Part shown: piece by piece, positions 57,701-64,000 of the stretch
Layout of the letters: each line of letters starts with the position of its first letter
Numbering within the stretch: position 1 is the stretch's first letter
Origin: Volvox africanus
Taxonomy: Eukaryota > Chlorophyta > Chlorophyceae > Chlamydomonadales > Volvocaceae
DNA: 64,000 nt
NCBI GenBank assembly: GCA_030268105.1
Contig: BSDZ01000101.1
Location: 1,240,001-1,304,000, forward strand
Direction of reading: 5' to 3'
Program-made: the position numbers and the translations under genes
The notes under the pieces: model-generated
Told to the model about the DNA's origin: nothing
The model's input: only the letters and a program-made list of their open reading frames with translations
The model's database searches: none

Positions 57701-60700
57701 TCCGGCAAGCCGAAACAACTGCTGTATTAAGTACACGACACATCACGTGTCTATGGACCGATGAATGACGCGATGGTGATCGTGGGTAAGTGGTACGACA
57801 TAAAGAGGAGCTCAAAACCTGGAGAGTGATAAGGCTGCAGTCGGACCGACACGACCCACCTGCGCGCTCTTCAGCCGATCGTGTAGTGTCGTGATGAGCG
57901 GTGCTAAGCGTACGCCGCCGCGGGGACTCCCCACCACCTCCAATGAAAATGACGTACGGCCGGTGCGGCAACGTGCCAGAGCCTTACGGCTCGTCCCCGA
58001 ACGCAGGCTTTGCCCCCCAGGCTGCGGCCCGGCGCCGCCCACATCTACGGCGGCGCCGACACCAGACACACCCGACACAAACGCCGCCAGACGCTTACTG
58101 GCTGTTGTCGTGCTATCGGAGCGACCTTCTATACCATCGGTGCCGGCGGCGGCGACGGCATCGGTACCAACGGGGACGTTCACACCGCCGGCGAGCACTA
58201 CCGCTGCGGCCGTCACGGCTGTGACGCCGGGGGATGTGACGCGGTCACCGCAGTCGCCTCCGCCGCCTGGCGCCGTCGCACACCTTGCTATGTTCGGCGA
58301 GGCCCCGGGTGTGTCATTCTGTTGACGGCCGCTTTCTGCAGTCGTGCCAGTGCGCCGAAAAAATGCACCAATTTGCGCCACGACGCCTAGCGCTGTTCCT
58401 GCCGCGTGCCCCCGAGGTTGCGGATCGACCCTGGAGGATCGGGGTGAGTAAGTAGGGGTCCCGTTGGTTGAGCCCCCGCCGCAGCCGTCAGTGCCTGCGA
58501 CGGTGGCTGCTGCGGTCGCTCCGCCGCCGCCATGGCAGCCGGGGACGGGTGACACCAGCATGGGCGGCGGACAGGTTGCAGCAGTCACAGTCGCCCTGGC
58601 GGTCGCTGCCAACGTTGCCTCTACCGTCGCTGCTGCAGTCGCCGCCGCTGCTACCGCCGCAGCCGTTGTTGCAGCCGACGGTGGCATGATCGAACTGTTA
58701 AATCTTGCCTTGTTTGAGTGCCCGCTGGTAAGGCCCACGCAGCCAGGCCCCAGAAGGTCATCATGTAGAAGGCTCCATTCTTCGGAGATAGGGCCCTCGG
58801 GCAGCAGGAGAGCCGCCACTGTAGGGGTGAGAGCCTGAGGAAGCGACGGGGCGAAGTGATCTTCTGCCTACGAACGAGATTATATCCGCATGTGTAGGTC
58901 CCACCTCCCCCCTTTCGCCCCCCGAAATGTATTCCCCCGCCCCTCACCCTGAGCAGCTGCCCCAGCTCCTGCACCACCGTCTGCAGCAGCGCCTGGGGCA
59001 GAATGGAGTGGTAGGTGGCGTACAGGGCCAGCAGGGGTCGGCCGCTGTGGCAAGAAGTCGCCAGTGCGAGGGACTGTGGCGGCGCCGAGCTCCCACCTCC
59101 CCGCAGGGAAATCATCAGGTCACGAGGGAAAGCTTTGCTGTCCTGCGCAGGAAGGTGTTGTGAAGTTACGGGTTGGGTCGGGTCGGGCTGGGTCGCGGGC
59201 GCAGATTGCAAGTCCAGACGCGCATCGTACCCAGAGATGACTCGCAGATGACAAGGTGGTTCAGAAAACTAGGTGGTTCAGATGATTAGGTGTCCATGCA
59301 TGGATTCGCCGCATGAGTCACACGGGGATATACATGGGGCCTTGCATGAATGGGTGCATCCTACAACAGCTGCTGGATATGATATGCTATGTACCCTGGG
59401 AGCCGATTACAAACTTACAACCCCTATCGAGCTCCGAATGCCAAAAGCGCACGGTGTTACCCATGTCAGGGCGGGAGTTGTAAAGTCAGTCTGTCTGTGT
59501 GTCAGTCAGTCAGTCTGTCTGTCTGTGTCTGTGTGTCTATGTCTGTGTCTCTGTGTCTGTCTGTGTGTCTGTCTTTCTCTCTCTCTTTGAGTGTCCGCAG
59601 TGGACCAGTCAGCACTTCTCGGAAAGAAGATAACGTGGCAATCTAATACGCAGTGTCGATTAATTTCTGCAGAAAAACAATTGAAGTACCCATACCAGTT
59701 GTTGCAATGAATCGACAACGACGCAATCGAGCACGACACGTTCCCTACCTGCACGTACGCGTTGCAGTCCGCAATGCACAGTCCCGACCCACGGGTCAAA
59801 GCCTCCGCTAGCAGCGTGTGATGCAGAGGCAAGCTTTGTCCGTGGCAGCTGGAACCACTCGGCACGGTCACACCCGAGGGGGCCCCCCGCAGCCGCTGAA
59901 GCGCCGCGTCATCCCCGCTCTTGCCGAATATTCTCCCACCAGTGCCACCGCCAGTGCCACCGCCTGTGCCACCGCCAGTGCCACCGCCAGTGCCACCGCC
60001 AGTGCCACCGCCTGTGCCACCGCCAGTGCCACCGCCAGTGCCACCGCCAGTGCCACCGCCCGGAGCACCACTGGCGGTAACAGCGGTTCCCAGACTGTCT
60101 TGTTCTGGGCTATAGAAAGAGGGATGACCCAGCATGAAGAAATCTGTGTGACAGAGTGAAAGGGTTGAGAGATGAGATGAGATGGGATGGGATAAAACTT
60201 TGTCCCTATGGCTTGCTATTAATTGTGATAAAAGTGCAGGTATGTCAAAAATGTGAGGGACAGACCGCTGGCCGCAGATCGAATCACAGAAAGCCACCGT
60301 GTCGATTTGCAAGGAGAGAGAGAGGGGTGGTTATATACCTCGGAGTTTGCTGAAGCCAGGTGGAGTCACGAACCCCCACCGCAATATGTCAAGAGAGAAC
60401 ACAGCAAGGTTTTCTAAAAAAGAGAGAAACATGATATGGAAGGAGGCCGGGATGCGGGAGTTGGGGGCCTCCGCGAACGGATCCGAGTTCGGCTTTTGCT
60501 TATCAGACCACGACCGCTCCCCGCACCACCCTCTCACGTATATGCTGGAGCAGCAGGAGTGTCGGGGACATATCTCCCAAAGCCATGCTTTCCTCGTGTA
60601 GGCGCATGATGATAACGATTAGTCTGTCTAAGCCGTCTGACGTGAACTCGCGAGCTCTTTGTTGAGAGCAGTCATGATACAACACCTGGCGGTGAGTTGA

Positions 60701-63645
60701 AGTCAAATGCCCCAACCTGAAGTGCGCAGTTCCCATGCCCGCTACTCGCGCCCAACCGAAGGACACATACACATGTGTCTGGTGCAATGGCCGTTGTCCC
60801 ACAGAGCCACAGATCCACCCCGCTGACAATTCTCATCCAGCTTCAATAAATAGAAGTTAACATGTAAAACAAATATGCGCAATTATGCGCTAAGCCAAAA
60901 AATTGCCGAGGAACGCTGAGTCCCCTCGCAGTCCTTCTTAACATCGAAGAAGACATACATGCCAGATTAAAGCCAGGCCGCGGCGCCCCACCTGGCGACT
61001 TGCAGTTGCTAAACCCGCTGCCGCCCGCATCCACCAGCACCACGTCCCGACTTCGCCGCCGGCACATTGCCGAGTTGGCGCCGCCTTCTGACACAGCGAA
61101 CACCGCCGCGGCGGTACCATCCTGCGGGGTCAGGCAGGCAAAGGTGTCCTCGGTAAGTGCTCAAGCATTTTGTCAGCTGCTACCTACCAGTGCAGGATCC
61201 GCCCGAGGGGAGCGAGGTTATGGAAGGCGATTTATTGCCATACATATAACACATTTTTCATAATAATAATAATAATAATAATACACGCCACGCCCGAGCC
61301 CCACTCATTAATGAGCCCACAACCCAACTCTATGCGGTCCTTCCAATGGTTCAGTAAGCCAGTTTCCCACGCACGGGCGTATATGTGCCTTTAAATAGCA
61401 AAGGAAAGGCGGAAATCGCGCCTCGCTCTACAATTGCCTATTCAGGCTCTTAAGTTCCTGGGTACGTGCCAGCTCACGTTTCTCAGCAGCGCCAAACGCG
61501 GCTGCATCGCCACCCGCGTCACTGCCACAACCAGTTCTGCCGCTGCGGCATTTATCGAATGCACCAAATCGTTGATGGTGCACGCGGTGTGGAGTTCGGC
61601 TAATGCGCGCCGAACCAGGGGAACCTGCGGCGGCCGCAGTAAGGGAGCCAGGAGGGCAGCTACGAGGCCCAATCCTTCGGCCTGCCAGGCAGCTGGGACG
61701 GACGGACCTGCGCGCCGGGTGTCGAAAATATGGCACAGATTGTGGTTTGTAGTCGTAATATGAGGGAGCAACCCACTGGCCGAAAGCAGCTGCCTGATAC
61801 CCCAGATCACCTGCCCACCCGGCCTGCGACACACCCACCCGTCGCTGACAGGATGTACATGCCCGCCAAGGACTTTCCGCCAGGTATACCGACTGCCACG
61901 AAATGCCGCTGATGGGGGCCGCCATCGTCTGATGCGCCATCCTGCTGCCGCGTTTTGGTCTGTAATGGATTGTGACATCTGGGACAGGTTCCCTTCGCCA
62001 GGTACCTAGCTGCTTCATGGCTATGACCAGTAGCTCCCCCGTGCCCCGCCTCCTCTTGCTGCCGCTGCCGCTGCTCCTGCTGCTGCTGCTGCTGCTGCTG
62101 TTCTAGGTTGTTGAGCTTGACTGAACGGAACACCAGGGGCACTGAGGCCTGCGGTGGCATCGGAGAAGGCGCCTGGGTGAAGTGATGTTTTTATCGACTA
62201 CAAATGATGTGATGCACGGAGAGGGTGGAGCTGGGAGAGCGCAGGGTATCGCCCACCCGCAGAAGTCCAGATCGGTTTACCATTCTTAGACTGGTTCCCT
62301 GTTTATGCTCATCTTTCTGTGAGGCCTTAATCCACTTCACCGTCCTCTCACCGAATTCAAGCGTTCGACAACTGATCATAGGTGCCCTTCGGAGGTATTG
62401 GAGGCGGTTCTCCTGTTTCTTCGGTTTTACGAGCTCAGAGAATGTCTGCTTCGCGATTTCAGTGGCTCAGCACCAAAAATCGAACATTTACCTTTTCAGG
62501 GCGTTTATAGACCGACTTTGGCACCGACTTGTTAATGCGTATTTTTTTACGTGCGATGGCGTATATTGGCGTATGGCGTAATATGTGTGACTTGTTAATG
62601 CGTATTATGTGCGGGTGGGCTGTTTGTTCGCAGAGTAAGCCCTGAGTTCCGGTGCTACGCTGTGACATATATAGTCTTACCGTCTGGTCCTGCAATGCAG
62701 CCGCCAAGACGCAAACACCCAGCTCTGACTGACGGACCAGAGGAGATGAGGATTCCTCATCTGAGGTTTCGGTGTTGGAGACTGTGGCACCGGGCAGCAG
62801 CAGCTTGCCCAGCTGCAGGCCGAATAGGGGCACACCCGAGGTGGCAAGGGCTGCCACGCCAGCACCGGCCACCACGAAAATGCTGTAGAGCCATGACGAG
62901 ATTGCATTTATGGAAGCCAAGAGGGTGTGTTAGGAACATACCGTTACGTATGAAGAAAGAGTGTTGGGCAATGTTGCAACTTGGCAATGCGAAATTGGAT
63001 AATGCATATAATTTAACAACGTTAGTAACAGGGGCAAGCAGAATTAATTACAATAAATTTCTAGATGGGCGTCCCGAACATCAGAAGCAGCCGCGCAACA
63101 AACAGGATGTTACCAAGTTGCCAACGGAAATTTGGTGAACCTCCAACGGTATAATGTAAACCCGACACTCGTGTGACTATTGCAACCAAATCAATAGCTA
63201 ATTTTGATACCTTGCATGGTCAGCAGGCAGGCGCATGGTCAGCGCCCTGCAAGCGCCCTGAAGAATGTCCCACCATTCTCCATGCGACTCTCCGGTGAGC
63301 AGGGGAACCAGTCCAGCGCAGTCCTGGAAAGCAATCATATTAGGTATTCTCAGCTTTTTGTGCACGCTTAGCGGGCGGAAAGAGCGACTTAAACCAAGTA
63401 GATGCACGACGCGCACGCTACCCAGGGTCTGCGGGTTCTTTGTAAACGGCGCGTTTGATACATGCACTTGACTTCCTACTTACAAACTGCTCTGCGCAAC
63501 GGCATCCATCAGGGCGTCGACCTCCTGTTATGGGACGAGCTCCACCAGCGCATGCTCGTTGCTCTTGAAGACCATCAAATTCGATATTAACATTAGCCTT
63601 GGAATCAATTCCAAAGCAGCCCGTGAAGCAGGGCATCAGATGCAT
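51730..63645 (-). CDS. GAF-like/TKL protein kinase
   Basis: Phase-consistent exons: 63484-63645 (MHLMPCFTGCFGIDSKANV), 63211-63323, 62681-62882 (hydrophobic FVVAGAGVAALATSGVPLFG), 61478-62172 (frame break near 61.83 kb), 60993-61148, 59749-60143 (LPLHHTLLAEALTRGSGLCI), 58948-59142 (GRPLLALYATYHSILPQALL, end of a GAF-like domain), 57860-58834 (low-complexity linker), 56767-56907 (GKGGYGSVYRGLYHGSEVAIK), 56293-56420, 55775-55998 (HPNIVQLITYF), 54616-54810 (EYCDRGSLKEAI), 54153-54370 (VHCDLKPQNVLL, LSDFGLAKM), 53210-53294 (THLPPEALIG), 52847-53007 (VDIYAFGIVMFQMLCG), 51730-52480 (DLAQRCWHEQPSCRPT, then a Gly/Ala/Pro-rich tail). The kinase has all key residues: VAIK lysine, D of HCDLKPQN, DFG, PPE in place of APE, and the RPT arginine. 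One small hinge exon around 55.0-55.6 kb is probably missed. Proteins of this design probably sense a signal through the N-terminal half and phosphorylate Ser/Thr. Whether the hydrophobic run is a membrane segment is unproven. Confidence 0.8.
53953..54010. repeat. (GGCAGGCT)n-type minisatellite in an intron
   Basis: Short direct repeats of GGCAGGCT/GGCTGGCA just before the mini-element at 54014, in the intron between the exons at 54153 and 53294. Confidence 0.85.
54014..54141 (+). mobile_element. 128-bp LTR-like mini-element (copy 3) in a kinase intron
   Basis: Begins TGTAGTATCCTGG like the copies at 16849 and 24213 and ends GATACAACACA. CAAAC lies on both sides (54009-54013 and 54142-54146), a likely 5-bp target duplication. 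Its interior is diverged from the other copies, with a GGGGTATCT block shared. It ends only a few bases from the 5' splice site of the exon at 54153-54370 (minus strand). Confidence 0.65.
54385..54550. repeat. 30-bp minisatellite in a kinase intron
   Basis: About five copies of a 30-bp purine-rich unit (GGAAATGGGAGGGGACGAGG plus AGGACGAGGA). It lies between the exons ending at 54616 and starting at 54370, if the GTGCGC donor after FNMK is used. The poly-Ser or poly-Glu frames across it are then not translated. Confidence 0.85.
59475..59592. repeat. TCTG/TGTC microsatellite in an intron
   Basis: Runs of GTCTGTCTGTCTGTG and CTCTCTCT in the intron between the exons at 59142 and 59749 of the kinase gene. 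Confidence 0.9.
59941..60060. repeat. 12-bp coding minisatellite (Gly-Gly-Gly-Thr repeats)
   Basis: Ten tandem 12-bp units that are nearly identical. On the minus strand they are in frame within the exon 59749-60143 and encode ten GGGT tetrapeptides in a row. The array length can change in steps of four residues without breaking the frame, forming a flexible linker. Confidence 0.9.
61262..61283. repeat. (AAT)n microsatellite in an intron
   Basis: Seven or so AAT units between the exons at 61148 and 61478 of the kinase gene. Confidence 0.9.
62070..62103 (-). repeat. Coding CAG repeat (poly-Gln)
   Basis: CTG units on the plus strand, read on the minus strand as a run of about eight glutamines and a further Gln/Arg/Glu-rich stretch (QEQRQRQQEE) in the exon that begins at 62172. 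Confidence 0.85.
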
Positions 63646-64000
63646 ATTGCCCGTTCAGCCCCACCGTTTCAAGCTAACAGTTTGTAGTCCCAATCCAGTG
63701 TGTAAATGACATAATATATACATTTGATTGGCTCGCATTATGCTAACTTGGCGTTATGCCAGTCCTTGACGAAGGGCCGAACAAACCGTACTATAATTTC
63801 CGCCTTTAGCAAGACCTCCGTTTTGTAGGTAGTGGAATAATGGAGAAAAAACTTTTAAGGAAAATATAACCCTGAAAATTAGTTTAAAGACTGAAGCGCT
63901 AGGATTTGAGCAGCGTATCTGGAAAATCTATAACCGAATCCGTTGCAAAAGGCCGAATATTTAACCCTGGGTAGGTTGCTCGATTCCACCCTGTTTTCAG
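63646..64000. other. Upstream region of the TKL kinase gene
   Basis: No ORF or repeat is recognised. It probably carries the promoter of the minus-strand gene starting at 63645, but no box is called. Confidence 0.35.

Noticed and set aside
44235..60060. CRISPR-like repeat arrays
   Set aside because: The tandem repeats have no unique spacers of regular length and are micro- or minisatellites in a eukaryotic sequence.

Overview
This window looks like nuclear DNA of a green alga (Chlorophyta, probably Chlorophyceae and close to the volvocine/Chlamydomonas lineage). Three lines of evidence support this: intron-dense genes with many short phase-matched exons and GT-AG introns full of microsatellites; a plastid-type trigger factor; and a GAF-like plus TKL kinase of a type I associate with volvocine genomes. 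Species cannot be decided from the sequence. Exon boundaries below were deduced by hand from reading frame, splice signals and intron phase, without transcript evidence.

Region 1 (1-13065) is a pile-up of Ty3/gypsy-type chromodomain LTR retrotransposons. Three related LTRs (386-1210, 3246-4085, 9269-10124) all point the same way and alternate with internal sequence. The element between the last two is nearly complete on the minus strand (gag, protease, RT, integrase, chromodomain), but its RNase H is missing and one in-frame TGA separates protease from RT. To its left is a gag-pro remnant. To its right are a gag fragment, an oppositely oriented integrase fragment and LTR pieces of a second LTR family.

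Region 2 (13342-18660) is a near-perfect giant palindrome: two arms of about 2.5 kb around an unmatched centre of about 0.32 kb. A 104-bp LTR-like mini-element sits in only one arm, with a 5-bp target duplication. The inner part of the arms has a third copy at about 22850-23437.

Region 3 (18861-26331) is mostly non-coding. It holds a strikingly A+T-rich, intronless ORF at 19441-20106 encoding an HD-type (p)ppGpp hydrolase domain of the SpoT family, which looks like a bacterial (perhaps Rickettsiales) insertion into algal DNA. It also holds a damaged Ser/Thr kinase gene (about 20933-22205), the third repeat copy and another mini-element.

Region 4 (26332-49025) contains two head-to-head genes. 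A NIMA-related kinase (NEK) occupies 26332-40410 on the minus strand, with a complete N-terminal kinase domain, long Ala/Pro-rich and coiled-coil segments and a helical C-terminal module. A chloroplast trigger factor (TIG1) occupies about 41164-49025 on the plus strand in 15 recognised exons, with its start codon probably in a further upstream exon.

Region 5 (49026-64000) has an intergenic stretch with an odd hairpin-bearing block. It then has a large minus-strand gene (51730-63645) for a protein with a GAF-like region and a TKL-type protein kinase domain. Several introns and one coding exon of this gene carry minisatellites, and one intron carries a mini-LTR element. NEK and TKL kinases fit a ciliated or sensory green alga, but the genes here do not form a pathway together.
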